Below, one piece after another: positions 28,171 to 37,567 of a stretch of 64,000 nt of DNA. This DNA is from a candidate division KSB1 bacterium (GTDB lineage Bacteria; Zhuqueibacterota; Zhuqueibacteria; Zhuqueibacterales; Zhuqueibacteraceae): assembly GCA_034506255.1 (NCBI GenBank), contig JAPDPX010000002.1, positions 585,438 through 649,437 of the forward strand, read 5' to 3'. Position 1 is the stretch's first letter; each line of letters starts with the position of its first letter. Both the position numbers and the translations under genes were made by a program. The notes beneath the pieces are model-generated. The model did not search any database and was not told the DNA's origin. It was given only the letters and a program-made list of their open reading frames with translations.

Positions 28171-28341
28171 GGCACTGTATTTCCTGGTGGACGCTTGCGG
28201 AAATTTTCCTGCACCGGCGGGCCGTGGCAGCACACGTCTGAGAGTTGGCCGGCACCAGGCGCGAATCGGCGGGCAAATTCTGGCGAAGGCAATAATTGTC
28301 GAACAGATACTCACCTGACTTTAGTTGCGCATGATCAACTG

Positions 28342-29088
28342 ATGGCCCTCTTGCAAGACAAAATTGCCATCGTCACCGGCGGCAGCCGTGGCATCGGCAG
28401 GGCGATTGCAGTGCGCTTCGCCGCGGCAGGGGCAAAAGTCGTGCTCACCGGCCGCAGCCTGGAATCCGCCGGGAAAGTGGCCGAGGAAATACGCGCGCAG
28501 GGCGGGGAGGCGGTGGCGCAGGCGGTGAATGCCGCGGTGGCAGAAGAAGTGGAGGGGCTGATCAAGAGCACGGTGGACCGTTTCGGCCGCCTCGATATTT
28601 TGGTCAACAATGCCGGCATCACGCGCGACAATCTGCTGGTGCGCATGCGCGGGGAGGAATGGCAGGAGGTGCTCGACACCAACCTCACCGGCGTGTTCAA
28701 TCACCTGCGCGCGGCGAGCCGGGTGATGATCCGGCAGCGCAGCGGCAAGATCATCAACATCACTTCCATCGTGGCGCTGATGGGCAACAAGGGGCAGGCG
28801 AATTATTGCGCCGCCAAAGCCGGGGTCATCGGTTTGACCAAATCAGCGGCCCGCGAGCTCGCCAGCCGCAACATTCAGGTGAATGCCGTGGCGCCGGGTT
28901 TCATTGACACCGACATGACGGCAGTGCTGGGGGAGAGTGTCCGCGAGACGCTGTTACAATCGATTCCTCTCGGCCGCTTGGGAACACCCGGGGAAGTGGC
29001 GGGTCTGGTGTTGTTTCTGGCGTCCCCGGAGGCGGATTACATCACCGGCCAGGTGATCAACATCGACGGCGGCATGGTGATGGCATGA
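28342..29088 (+). CDS. fabG: 3-oxoacyl-ACP reductase
   Basis: NADPH-dependent reduction of 3-oxoacyl-ACP in fatty-acid elongation. 248 residues with the short-chain dehydrogenase motifs: TGGSRGIGR for cofactor binding, NNAG, a catalytic serine in NITSIVALMG, and YCAAK with the catalytic Tyr and Lys. I chose the ATG at 28342, which gives the standard N-terminus; the frame is open upstream to 28195 without family sequence. The 171-base gap after fabD is longer than elsewhere in the cluster and the ribosome binding site is weak. Confidence 0.93.
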   Translation: MALLQDKIAIVTGGSRGIGRAIAVRFAAAGAKVVLTGRSLESAGKVAEEIRAQGGEAVAQAVNAAVAEEVEGLIKSTVDRFGRLDILVNNAGITRDNLLVRMRGEEWQEVLDTNLTGVFNHLRAASRVMIRQRSGKIINITSIVALMGNKGQANYCAAKAGVIGLTKSAARELASRNIQVNAVAPGFIDTDMTAVLGESVRETLLQSIPLGRLGTPGEVAGLVLFLASPEADYITGQVINIDGGMVMA

Positions 29089-29124
29089 GCCGGGATGAGC
29101 CGGCAGTCGAATTCCTCTGCAAAA

Positions 29125-29153
29125 CTGCAAACCATTCAGCGTGGTCGTACAAT
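29125..29153 (+). promoter_or_regulatory. Possible internal promoter for acpP
   Basis: TACAAT at 29148-29153 is a good -10 box, but the -35 region 17 bases upstream (CTGCAA) is poor. An extra promoter would fit the high demand for acyl carrier protein. Confidence 0.3.
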
Positions 29154-29188
29154 CAACCTTTCAATCAAGAATTGAGGAGTGAAAGCGA

Positions 29189-29431
29189 ATGTCCGATATT
29201 GAAAGCAAAGTGAAACAGATCATCGTGGATCAGCTCGGCGTCGATGCCAGCCAGGTTACCAACGAAGCCAGTTTCATCGAGGATCTCGGCGCGGATTCCC
29301 TCGACACGGTCGAGCTGGTCATGGCATTCGAAGAGGAATTCGACATCGAAATTCCCGATGAGGAGGCCGAGAAGCTCACCACGGTCGGCCAGGCCCTGGA
29401 GTATTTGAAAAAGAAAAAGGCAGCCGCCTGA
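29189..29431 (+). CDS. acpP: Acyl carrier protein
   Basis: 80-residue acidic carrier of growing acyl chains. The phosphopantetheine attachment site is S37 in [33 protein letters not shown] precedes the ATG. It lies between fabG and fabF, the usual position. Confidence 0.97.
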   Translation: MSDIESKVKQIIVDQLGVDASQVTNEASFIEDLGADSLDTVELVMAFEEEFDIEIPDEEAEKLTTVGQALEYLKKKKAAA

Positions 29432-29560
29432 GCCGGCCGCGGGCCATGGCCGAAGGGCATGGCCACCGCGGGCGCAGAGGCGGCGCCCCGCAAAAAAAAA
29501 CAGTGAGCACTGTCCCGCCTGCTCACCCGGGCTGTGAGGTTGAACAACGCTGACGCGCAG

Positions 29561-30814
29561 ATGCAAAAAAGACGAGTGGTGGTAACCGGTCTCGGGGCCA
29601 TCTCGCCGCTGGGAAACAACGTCAAAGACACGTGGGAGAACGCCCTTGCCGGCAAGTCGGGCGTTGCCAGGATCACCCGGTTCGACCCGGAAGCCGTGGC
29701 AGTGGAAACCAAGTTTGCCGCGGAGGTAAAGGATTTTGACCCCACGAACTACATTGACCGCAAAGAGGCCCGCCGCATGGATCTCTTCGTGCAATATGCC
29801 ATGGCGGCGGCCTCCGAGGCCATTGCGTCTGCCCGCCTGCAGCAAGCCGGCATCGATACGAGCCGCGTGGGCGTCATCGTCAGCTCGGGCATCGGCGGCC
29901 TGGCCACTCTGGAGCGGGAATTCCAAAAGTGCATGGAAAAAGGTGTTTCCCGTCTCAGCCCGTTTTTCATTCCCATGATGATTTCGGATATGGCCGCCGG
30001 CCATATTTCCATTCAATACGGTTTCAAGGGCCCCAACTACGCCATCACCTCCGCCTGCGCCTCCAGCTCGCATGCCGTGTGCGAAGGCTTTCGTACCATC
30101 GAGCGTGGCGAGGCCGACATCATGATTTGCGGCGGCAGTGAGGCTGCGATTACGCCCATGGGCATCGGTGGCTTCAACGCCATGAAGGCGCTTTCCACCC
30201 GCAATGAGGATCCGCCGCGCGCCAGCCGGCCATTCGACAAGGAGCGCGACGGCTTCGTCATGGGCGAGGGGGCGGGCATCCTGGTGTTGGAGGCCCTGGA
30301 GAGTGCCCGCCGCCGCGGCGTCGAGATTCTCGGCGAGATCGTCGGGCTGGGCTCGACCGCGGATGCCTACCACATCACGGCGCCCGCGCCCGGCGGCGAG
30401 GGGGCGATACGCGCCATGCGGCAGGCGCTGAAAATGGCCGGCATTTCGCCGGCCGAGGTGCAGCACATCAACGCGCACGGCACCTCCACGCCCGCCAACG
30501 ACAAAGCCGAAACCGACGCCATCGCGCAGGTGTTTGGCGAGCATGCGTCGCAGCTCAACATCAACTCGACCAAATCGATGCACGGCCATTTGCTCGGCGC
30601 CGCGGGCGCCGTCGAGTTGATCCTGACCCTGCTCGCCTGCCGCCACAATGCGATTCCGCCAACGATCAATCAGTTCACCCCCGACCCCGAATGTTACCTG
30701 TGCTACACCCCGAATGAAGCGGTTTACCGCGAAGTCGAGTACGCCCTGTCGAATTCCTTCGGGTTCGGGGGACATAACGTGACGATTGCCGTGAGAAAGT
30801 TTTCGGACGTTTGA
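29561..30814 (+). CDS. fabF: Beta-ketoacyl-ACP synthase II
   Basis: Elongates acyl-ACP chains with malonyl-ACP. With the ATG at 29561 the protein has 417 residues; a GTG at 29534 would add nine. RRVVVTGLGAISPLGNNV opens the protein. The catalytic cysteine is C166 in SACASSSHAV, and the two histidines are in NAHGTSTPAND and KSMHGHLLGAAGA. The ribosome binding site is weak for both starts. rnc follows after 90 bases. Confidence 0.95.
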   Translation: MQKRRVVVTGLGAISPLGNNVKDTWENALAGKSGVARITRFDPEAVAVETKFAAEVKDFDPTNYIDRKEARRMDLFVQYAMAAASEAIASARLQQAGIDTSRVGVIVSSGIGGLATLEREFQKCMEKGVSRLSPFFIPMMISDMAAGHISIQYGFKGPNYAITSACASSSHAVCEGFRTIERGEADIMICGGSEAAITPMGIGGFNAMKALSTRNEDPPRASRPFDKERDGFVMGEGAGILVLEALESARRRGVEILGEIVGLGSTADAYHITAPAPGGEGAIRAMRQALKMAGISPAEVQHINAHGTSTPANDKAETDAIAQVFGEHASQLNINSTKSMHGHLLGAAGAVELILTLLACRHNAIPPTINQFTPDPECYLCYTPNEAVYREVEYALSNSFGFGGHNVTIAVRKFSDV

Positions 30815-30904
30815 TCCCGGCGCCGCGAGCCAGCAGCACGGCCCTCTGCCCCGGCGCCAGCAGAGGGACGACTGGCCGGATCGTCCGCCATCGCTTTTGA
30901 TTCT

Positions 30905-31651
30905 ATGCTGCTTCGACTCCGACAGCTTTTCAGCAGGAATGGCAAGACCCCGCCAGCGCCTCATCAGGCGCAGATCAAGGAATTCTGTGAGCTGATCGGC
31001 TACCGTTTCCGCCGCCGGGAACTGATCACCCAGGCACTCAAGCACCGTTCCTACCTGCCGCAAGTCAACGAGCACCGCTCCCACTCCAATGAACGTCTGG
31101 AACTGCTGGGCGACTCCGTGCTCGGCCTGGTGGTCACCGAGTACCTCTATCACAAGTTTCCCGAAAAGGAAGAAGGCGACATCACCGCCATCAAATCGCT
31201 GCTGGTGAGCCGCAAGATTCTTACCCGCATTGCCCGCAAGCTCGATCTCGGCAAGTTCATCTTCATGAGTGAATCGGAGGACCTGGCCGGCGGCCGGCTG
31301 CGGCCTTCCATCATCGCCGATGCCTATGAAGCGGTCATTGGCGCGGTTTATCTCGATGGCGGTCTCGAACAGGCGCGCAGCTTCGTCAAGCAAACGCTGC
31401 TGTGCGATATGGATCAAATTCTCAGTGAGGAACAGCACCGCAACTTCAAAAGCATCCTGCTCGAACTCTCGCAAAGCCGCAATCTGGGCACTCCCTATTA
31501 CAACGTCCTCTCCGAAGAGGGCCCCGACCACAACAAAATCTTCACCGTGGAAGTCAGAATCCAAAACCGCACCATGGGACTGGGGGTCGGCAATTCCAAG
31601 AAACGCGCCGAGCAAAATGCCGCCCAGCATGCTTTGGCGCAATTGACCTGA
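30905..31651 (+). CDS. rnc: Ribonuclease III
   Basis: Cleaves double-stranded RNA in rRNA and mRNA processing. 248 residues: the RNase III domain has the signature NERLELLGDSVLGL near 60-75 and DAYEAVIGAVYLDGG near 140, with the catalytic acids. The C-terminal double-stranded RNA-binding domain ends in KKRAEQNAAQHALAQL. The fabF-rnc order is a widespread arrangement. Confidence 0.95.
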   Translation: MLLRLRQLFSRNGKTPPAPHQAQIKEFCELIGYRFRRRELITQALKHRSYLPQVNEHRSHSNERLELLGDSVLGLVVTEYLYHKFPEKEEGDITAIKSLLVSRKILTRIARKLDLGKFIFMSESEDLAGGRLRPSIIADAYEAVIGAVYLDGGLEQARSFVKQTLLCDMDQILSEEQHRNFKSILLELSQSRNLGTPYYNVLSEEGPDHNKIFTVEVRIQNRTMGLGVGNSKKRAEQNAAQHALAQLT

Positions 31652-31735
31652 ACCGCATTGCAACCCGTGCCTCCCCCGCCGCCCCTGTCGCCGCACACTG
31701 CTGCCCCATGATCTTTGCCCAAAACCCTTCACGCC

Positions 31736-34150
31736 ATGAAAAAAACGCTGATCTGTGCCGCCCTGCTCTGGGCCTTGTGCCCCGTCGCCGCCCGTTCGCA
31801 AACACTCTCCGGCTATTACTCCCGCAATGATTTTCTGCTGGCGCCGCCTGCCGCCTTTGATGACGGCCTGCTGGGCTTCACCAATCCTGCGAATGTAGCC
31901 ATGCTCCGGCAAAGCGAGACGCGTTTTCTTTGGTCAACTGACGGAACGAAGGCCGCTTCTTTCAATGACTGGGGACTTTTCTGGGGCATGCGCGGATTGG
32001 GTTTCTCAACACAACGCCGGCACAGCGGCAATTTGGCCGCTACAGATTACAATCTCGCCGGCGGTTTTGGGTCGCGCGCGTTGGCGCTGGGCATGGCTTA
32101 CAACTGGTCAAGCGGCGATCGTGCTGCGTTCGGCCGCGAGAAGCTGTTCTCTGTCGGGTCGATCCTGCGGCCCTCACGTTTTCTTTCGCTGGGCTTGATC
32201 GGCAATTTTTCCACGGAGAGCAGCAACCGTGAAGGCATCGCCGAGATCGGCATTCGCCCACTCGGCACCTCGCGGCTCACGTTGTTTGCTGATGCAGCTT
32301 TACAAAACGGCATGTCCCTTTCCGAAGCGCCGTGGAGCGCGGGCGCGGCTTTGCAAGTGTTGGAAGGGATGCATCTCGTGGGGCGAACCTTCGACTCTGA
32401 GGCCTTCACGCTGGGCATGACGATCAACTTCGGCAAAAGCGGCATTGGCGGGCAGGCGCACTTTGATGCCGGACGTGATCATTCATACAATTCTTACATG
32501 ATTCGCGCCGGCGGCGTGAAGCCAAGTGTTGTTTCCGGCGGCAAGGGAAAGCGCTACCTCGCGATGAGCCTCAAAGGCCGGATGGATTATCACAAGTATG
32601 TGTGGTTCGATAAAGACACCAACCGGCTTTACGACGTGCTGAACACCATTCGAACCGCCACCGGCGACCCGCAAGTCGGGCTGCTGGCGCTCAATCTCTC
32701 CGGCATGCAAATCCGGCCGGAGCATGCCTGGGAAATTCGCGAAGCGCTCAAACAAGCGCAGGCGGCCGGCAAAAAAGTGATCATCTTCATCGACAACGCG
32801 GAGATGACGGACTACCATGTGGCAAGTGTTGCGGATAAAGTCGTGCTCGATCCCGAAGGCATGCTCACGCTGCAAGGGTTCGTACTGGGCCGCACCTACC
32901 TGAAAGGCACACTCGAAAAAATGGGGCTCGGGTTCGACGAGTGGCGCTTTTTCAAATATAAATCTGCGATGGAATCTCTCAGCCGTGACAGCCTGTCTGA
33001 AGGCGACCGCGAGCAGTTGCAGGATTATGTCGATGATTGGTATGAACTGGTGCGGCGCGAGGTGTGCGCGTCGCGCGGTTTAACGCCGGAACGTTTTGAT
33101 CAACTGATTGACAACGAAGCTCTCTTCACCGCAGAGCTGGCATTGCAATCGAATCTGGTCGATACGCTGGCGCGCTGGCCGGCGCTCCGCGAGGTGATCA
33201 AAAAAATCACGGGCAATTCTCTGACCGAAATCGCGGCAAAAGACCTGCTGGCGCACAACCGCGCCGCGCAAGCCTGGGGCGAGCCGCCGAAGATTGCGCT
33301 GGTTTATGGGCTGGGCGTTTGCGCCATGGACGAGGGCATTCGTGCGCGCTGGCTGGAAAAAGTTTTTCGGGATCTCGCCAAGAATTCTGCGATTAAAGCG
33401 GTGGTCTTTCGCGTCGATTCGCCCGGCGGCGACGGCATGGCGAGCGACGTGGTTGCCGAAGCGCTGAAGAAATGCAGTGAGAAAAAGCCGGTGATCGTCA
33501 GTCAGGGGCAGGTGGCCGGCTCCGGCGGCTATTGGATTTCGATGTATGGCGACACCATCGTGGCCGGGCCCAACACCATCACCGGCTCGATCGGCGTGAT
33601 CGGCGGCTGGATTTACGACAAGGGCTTGAGCGAAAAACTCGGCATGACGGAAGACCACGTCCAGCGCGGCGCGCATGCCGATGCCGGTTATGGTGTCACC
33701 CTGCCGTTTCTCGGCGTGCGCGTGCCGGCGCGCAATTTGACGGTGGTGGAACGCAACCGGATTGAAACGTTGATCAAAGGTTTCTATGAAACGTTCGTTG
33801 CCAAAGTCGCGCAAGGCCGCGGCATGTCCGTCGAGCAAGTGAAGGCAATTGCCGAGGGCCGCATCTTTTCGGGCATTGATGGCAAAGCCAACGGCCTGGT
33901 GGATGAAGTCGGCGGAATGCTGACCGCGCTGGCCATTGCGCAGCAGCGGGCAGGTCTTGACCCCAAACAGGAAATCGAAGTGGTCGAGATTCCCGCCTCC
34001 AAGGGACTGTTCAATTTCAGGCCGGGATTGCCGGGCGTCCAAGCGCAAATGGCAAACGATCCGATCCTGCAATTCATCAAATTCATGAGCGAGCGCAACG
34101 GCCAACCGATGCCGTTGCTCGTGCCGGGCATGTATCCGGATTACCAATGA
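31736..34150 (+). CDS. sppA: Signal peptide peptidase SppA with N-terminal barrel-like domain
   Basis: 804 residues. After a signal peptide (to about VAARSQ) come some 250 residues that look like a PorV-type outer-membrane barrel: GLLGFTNPANVAMLR, then alternating strands such as YNLAGGFGSRALALGMAYN. From about 265 two ClpP-like SppA repeats follow, with the catalytic lysine K409 in FKYKSAMESL and the nucleophile S596 in VAGSGGYWISMYGD. SppA normally degrades leftover signal peptides at the inner membrane; the extra domain would place this enzyme in the periplasm or outer membrane. I chose the ATG at 31736, directly before the signal peptide. The SppA assignment is firm, the barrel call is moderate. 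Confidence 0.85.
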   Translation: MKKTLICAALLWALCPVAARSQTLSGYYSRNDFLLAPPAAFDDGLLGFTNPANVAMLRQSETRFLWSTDGTKAASFNDWGLFWGMRGLGFSTQRRHSGNLAATDYNLAGGFGSRALALGMAYNWSSGDRAAFGREKLFSVGSILRPSRFLSLGLIGNFSTESSNREGIAEIGIRPLGTSRLTLFADAALQNGMSLSEAPWSAGAALQVLEGMHLVGRTFDSEAFTLGMTINFGKSGIGGQAHFDAGRDHSYNSYMIRAGGVKPSVVSGGKGKRYLAMSLKGRMDYHKYVWFDKDTNRLYDVLNTIRTATGDPQVGLLALNLSGMQIRPEHAWEIREALKQAQAAGKKVIIFIDNAEMTDYHVASVADKVVLDPEGMLTLQGFVLGRTYLKGTLEKMGLGFDEWRFFKYKSAMESLSRDSLSEGDREQLQDYVDDWYELVRREVCASRGLTPERFDQLIDNEALFTAELALQSNLVDTLARWPALREVIKKITGNSLTEIAAKDLLAHNRAAQAWGEPPKIALVYGLGVCAMDEGIRARWLEKVFRDLAKNSAIKAVVFRVDSPGGDGMASDVVAEALKKCSEKKPVIVSQGQVAGSGGYWISMYGDTIVAGPNTITGSIGVIGGWIYDKGLSEKLGMTEDHVQRGAHADAGYGVTLPFLGVRVPARNLTVVERNRIETLIKGFYETFVAKVAQGRGMSVEQVKAIAEGRIFSGIDGKANGLVDEVGGMLTALAIAQQRAGLDPKQEIEVVEIPASKGLFNFRPGLPGVQAQMANDPILQFIKFMSERNGQPMPLLVPGMYPDYQ

Positions 34151-34156
34151 GCTGGC

Positions 34157-34201
34157 GAAGTCAGGCTTGGGTATCGGACTTTTGCATCCAAGTCTGACTT
34201 C
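34157..34201. terminator. Bidirectional hairpin between convergent genes
   Basis: GAAGTCAGGCTTGG (34157-34170) pairs with CCAAGTCTGACTTC (34188-34201) with one wobble and a 17-base loop. It begins seven bases after the sppA stop, and its right arm reaches the stop codon of the minus-strand gene. There is no long T tract, so it may block read-through or stabilise both transcripts. Confidence 0.6.
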
Positions 34202-35198
34202 ACTTGTGCCGCGTAAACACCGGCTGCACCCACGCCGTTGCCCCTGCCGAATCTCTCACCCGTGCGCGCACATAGCGCTCCGCCGTCCGCAGCTCGAACA
34301 CCGCGGGGTTGTGATACGATTGACTCAGAATCCGTCCCTGCGTGCCGAGGAACTGCGTGCTGTACTTGAAATCCCCTTTTTGCCGAATATGCAGCGTAAT
34401 TTTTTTTGGTTCGATTTGAATATCTTCCAACTCCACGCCGGTGCTGGCATAGAACAGCCCGGCCTCAAGATTCTGCACGATTTCGCGCGGCGCCAGCGTG
34501 CGCGCTCTCACCACCACCCAGCCGCGGCCGGGATTCGAGCGTTCCGGCGCAAACTCCCCCTGAAAATGATGTGCATCATCCACCGCAATGCCGTAGATGC
34601 GCTTGCCCGCGCTCAACAGATGATCCCACACCTCTTCCATGCCCGGCCAGCCACCCCCGCCCTGGTTGTGCACCAGTGGATGCCCGTTGAAAATCTCCAG
34701 CAGCTTGTCGTTTGAAATCTGCAGCAGCTCGCGATGATCAAATGCCCAGCGAAAATTAGGATGATTGATGTGCGGCACGCCCGCCACCGCGCGCACGGCA
34801 TCGACGTTCTTCTGGATTGTGCCCACCAGAGTGGAATCGAATTGCGGCGCGATCACACCGGGAATGTTGAGGCCGTTGACATGCACCGGCTTGTCCCCGA
34901 ATTTGCTGGAGACTTCCTCCCCGGGAATCAAAAGAAAGCTCGAATCGACCAGGCTCGCCAGGGTGGCGGGGTCGGTGAATACGTTGTGATCTGACAGCAC
35001 CAGAAAACGATAGCCATGATCTTTATACCACTGCGCCACCACTTGCGGCGGCGAGTCGCCGTCACTCATGGTGGTGTGTGTGTGGGTGTTGCCTTTGAAC
35101 CAGACCATGCCGCTGGTGTCCGGCACTTCGAATTCGATTGGGCGTGTGCACGCACTGAGCAAAAGAACAGCCACAACCGCCAGGCGATGGAGGCGCAT
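34200..35198 (-). CDS. CehA/McbA-type PHP metallohydrolase lipoprotein
   Basis: 332 residues from an ATG at complement 35198. The N-terminus MRLHRLAVVAVLLLSAC is a lipoprotein signal with lipidated C17. The PHP domain shows FKGNTHTHTTMSDGDSPP and FLVLSDHNVF, then HINHPNFRW and a late DDAHHFQGEF, all probable metal ligands. Enzymes of this group hydrolyse phosphoesters or carbamates; the substrate here is unknown. A start at 35228 would add ten residues before the signal. It converges on sppA. Confidence 0.8.
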   Translation of the reverse strand: MRLHRLAVVAVLLLSACTRPIEFEVPDTSGMVWFKGNTHTHTTMSDGDSPPQVVAQWYKDHGYRFLVLSDHNVFTDPATLASLVDSSFLLIPGEEVSSKFGDKPVHVNGLNIPGVIAPQFDSTLVGTIQKNVDAVRAVAGVPHINHPNFRWAFDHRELLQISNDKLLEIFNGHPLVHNQGGGGWPGMEEVWDHLLSAGKRIYGIAVDDAHHFQGEFAPERSNPGRGWVVVRARTLAPREIVQNLEAGLFYASTGVELEDIQIEPKKITLHIRQKGDFKYSTQFLGTQGRILSQSYHNPAVFELRTAERYVRARVRDSAGATAWVQPVFTRHK

Positions 35199-35441
35199 GT
35201 CAGCTCCGGAGTTTGATCGAGGATTCATTTGAAGATCGCGGTGGGCAATCTATCTCCCCGTTTTGGCAATTGCAAGCCCGGGATCGGCCGGCCGGCGGCG
35301 CACGGCACCCGGGCGGTGAGAGCCTCTGTTGCCCCGGCTGCGCCATTGCTTTTTGACCGATCGATTGTTATCATCATATGCAGTTCCTGAAATTACCGCA
35401 CTGAGCTTGACGGAGCGGCAACGCAAAACAAGGGGATTCCT

Positions 35442-37523
35442 ATGTCCGCCTTGATGACTGTTTTGCTCGGTTCGTCATTGCTGGGGCTGACGGCACACTC
35501 TCTCTTCCACTTCCTCGGGGACAGGCGCCCCAGGCCATTCATCCTGCCAATGGCGCTTCTGCTGGTTTGCGTGCCGGTTTGGGCGCAAACCAACATTCAA
35601 TACACAAAACTGCGCGATGGCGTCGAGCGTTGGCACCGAACAAAAGCGGCGGGTGCAAAGCCTTGGTTCTTTCAGCAGGTGGAAAATCTGTTCAATGTCA
35701 TACTGCCGCCCAAAGACCAACTGCCATTTGGCGCCAGCGTGGCCTTGCTTGTGGGCGTGAGCGAATATGCCTATCTGTCCCCGCAACTGCCGTTCGTGAA
35801 AAATGATCTGCGCGACATACGCGAGTTTTTGCTCAACGAGGGAGGATTCGACACCGTTTATGTGGCAAGCGAGAGGATTGTCAACCGCGACCTAATCGAC
35901 GGCTACGTGCGCAACAAAATCGGCCGCAGTCTGAAGCCCCGTGACCGTTTCATGTTTTACTCCTCCGGCCACGGCGCCGACAACCGCGGCAGGACCGGCT
36001 ATATGCAGTTCAGCCAGGCCGTTCCCGGTGATTTTGTGGGTACGCAGGTCATGCCGATTCGCACCGCCGTGGATTGGTGCAGCGAGCTGAATATCGATCA
36101 CATGCTTTTTGTGTTCGATTGCAGCGCCTCCGGGCTCGCCTTCACTTCCAAAGGTGGGCCGGGGGACTTGCTCGCCGCGCTCAGCGGCAATGGCTGCCGC
36201 CTGGTCATGACCGCCGGCACCGCGGAAGAGAAAACCTATGAAGTCGAAGGCCGCAACGGCAGGGGCAACGGCGTGTTCACGCGCGCGTTTTTGAATGCCG
36301 CCCGCTCCGGCAACGCGGACAAAGGCACGGGCCGCGACGGCTTCATCACCATCGAAGAAATTCTCGCGCAGATCAAAACCGAGGTCGCGCGCTTTGCGGC
36401 CTTGCACAAGAAGAGCGTGTCCCCGCGCCTCTGGCCGCTCGAGGAAACGGAGTATCGCGGCACGTTCGTGTTCGTTAATCCCGAAGCGCAAAGCCAAGGC
36501 CTCGCTTTGCTCGATGATTATTCACAAAAGCTCAATGCCCGGCCGCGTGGCGAAGTGATTGCCGCCTTCGGCCTGGCGCGCGTCATCGCCTTTCTCTCCG
36601 GACAGGTTTATATCGACGACAGCTTGATTGACACGATTGCCAACGGCGACGTGAAAGATTATCCTTTGCCCGTCGGCTTGCACAAGATTGCGATTCACGG
36701 CGCGACTGAGATTGTGACGCAAACCGTGACCATTGCCAAAGGCCAAAGCGCGACGATTACGCTGCGGCCCAAGCTCGCCGCACCGCCGCCGCTGGTGGCG
36801 CCAACTGAGCCGGCCACCAGCCAGGCGCCCGAGGGCATGGTGCTCATCCCCGCCGGCTTATTTTTGATGGGCAGCGACGACGGTGACAGCGATGAGAAAC
36901 CCGTGCATGAAGTCCATGTTGATGCGTTTTATCTTGATCAGTACGAAGTCACGGTGGCACAGTACCAGAGCTATCTCCGTGCGACCGGCCGGCCGAATCC
37001 GGGGAACTGGGATGAGCAATTGCAGAATCTGAATCATCCGGTCGTTTACGTGAGCTGGGAGGACGCGACGAATTATGCAAAATGGGTCGGCAAGCGGCTG
37101 CCTACAGAAGCGGAATGGGAATACGCGGCGCGCGGCGGGAATACCGGCATGGCTGGCAATCCAAAATACCAATATCCATGGGGCAATGTTGCGAGCCGAG
37201 ATCATGCAAACTACTCGGGGGTTGCAGGCAAAGACAAATGGGAGCGTACTTCACCGATTGGAAGTTTTCCGCCGAATGGCTTTGGTCTTTATGACATGGC
37301 CGCCAATGTTTGGGAATGGTGCTCAGACTGGTATGCGGAGGATTACTACAGCAAAAGCCCGAAGCAGAACCCGAAAGGCCCAGCAACCGGAACTTTGCGG
37401 GTTTTGCGCGGCGGGTCGTGGAACGACCTTCCACAGCTCGTGCGCTGCGCCAATCGGTTCAGGAACCTTCCTACGAATCGCTACGTCGATTCGGGATTTC
37501 GCTGCGCCCGGGACGCCCGTTAG
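35442..37523 (+). CDS. Membrane-anchored caspase-PEGA-FGE protein, target of a diversity-generating retroelement
   Basis: 693 residues. A hydrophobic N-terminus, with segments at about 1-25 and 34-48 ending in VWAQ, anchors or exports the protein. Residues about 95-330 are a C14 caspase-like domain with catalytic H177 (YSSGHGADN) and C227 (FDCSASG). A PEGA-like domain (QVYIDDSLIDTI onward, about 387-446) and a Pro-rich linker follow. From 464 the formylglycine-generating-enzyme/C-type lectin fold begins (EGMVLIPAGLFLMGS), with KRLPTEAEWEYAARGG and MAANVWEWCSDWY, and its last 40 codons form the variable repeat. Proteins of this fold are frequent DGR targets; the variable face would bind a ligand and could control the caspase. 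The ATG at 35442 follows AAGGGG. A possible promoter, TTGACC, lies at 35353. Confidence 0.88.
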   Translation: MSALMTVLLGSSLLGLTAHSLFHFLGDRRPRPFILPMALLLVCVPVWAQTNIQYTKLRDGVERWHRTKAAGAKPWFFQQVENLFNVILPPKDQLPFGASVALLVGVSEYAYLSPQLPFVKNDLRDIREFLLNEGGFDTVYVASERIVNRDLIDGYVRNKIGRSLKPRDRFMFYSSGHGADNRGRTGYMQFSQAVPGDFVGTQVMPIRTAVDWCSELNIDHMLFVFDCSASGLAFTSKGGPGDLLAALSGNGCRLVMTAGTAEEKTYEVEGRNGRGNGVFTRAFLNAARSGNADKGTGRDGFITIEEILAQIKTEVARFAALHKKSVSPRLWPLEETEYRGTFVFVNPEAQSQGLALLDDYSQKLNARPRGEVIAAFGLARVIAFLSGQVYIDDSLIDTIANGDVKDYPLPVGLHKIAIHGATEIVTQTVTIAKGQSATITLRPKLAAPPPLVAPTEPATSQAPEGMVLIPAGLFLMGSDDGDSDEKPVHEVHVDAFYLDQYEVTVAQYQSYLRATGRPNPGNWDEQLQNLNHPVVYVSWEDATNYAKWVGKRLPTEAEWEYAARGGNTGMAGNPKYQYPWGNVASRDHANYSGVAGKDKWERTSPIGSFPPNGFGLYDMAANVWEWCSDWYAEDYYSKSPKQNPKGPATGTLRVLRGGSWNDLPQLVRCANRFRNLPTNRYVDSGFRCARDAR
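37397..37516 (+). other. DGR variable repeat (VR)
   Basis: 120 bases at the 3' end of the caspase-FGE gene that align without gaps to 38121-38240. 21 positions differ; 16 of these are adenine in the template, replaced by G (6), C (3) or T (7). The five other differences are at 37457, 37472, 37491, 37492 and 37496. Adenine-rich AAC/AAT codons of the template become D662, L663, L666, F673, L676, Y681, V682 and D683. The shared TTTCGCTGCGCCC at 37497-37509 is the likely mutagenic-homing initiation sequence. Confidence 0.95.
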
Positions 37524-37567
37524 CATGGTGTTACCCTTTGAGGTCTTTTTACGCTTTTTACTCTTTT

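Noticed and set aside
29165..31912. 915-codon minus-strand frame
   Set aside because: It is antisense to acpP, fabF and rnc, which are certain; composition is typical of a GC shadow.
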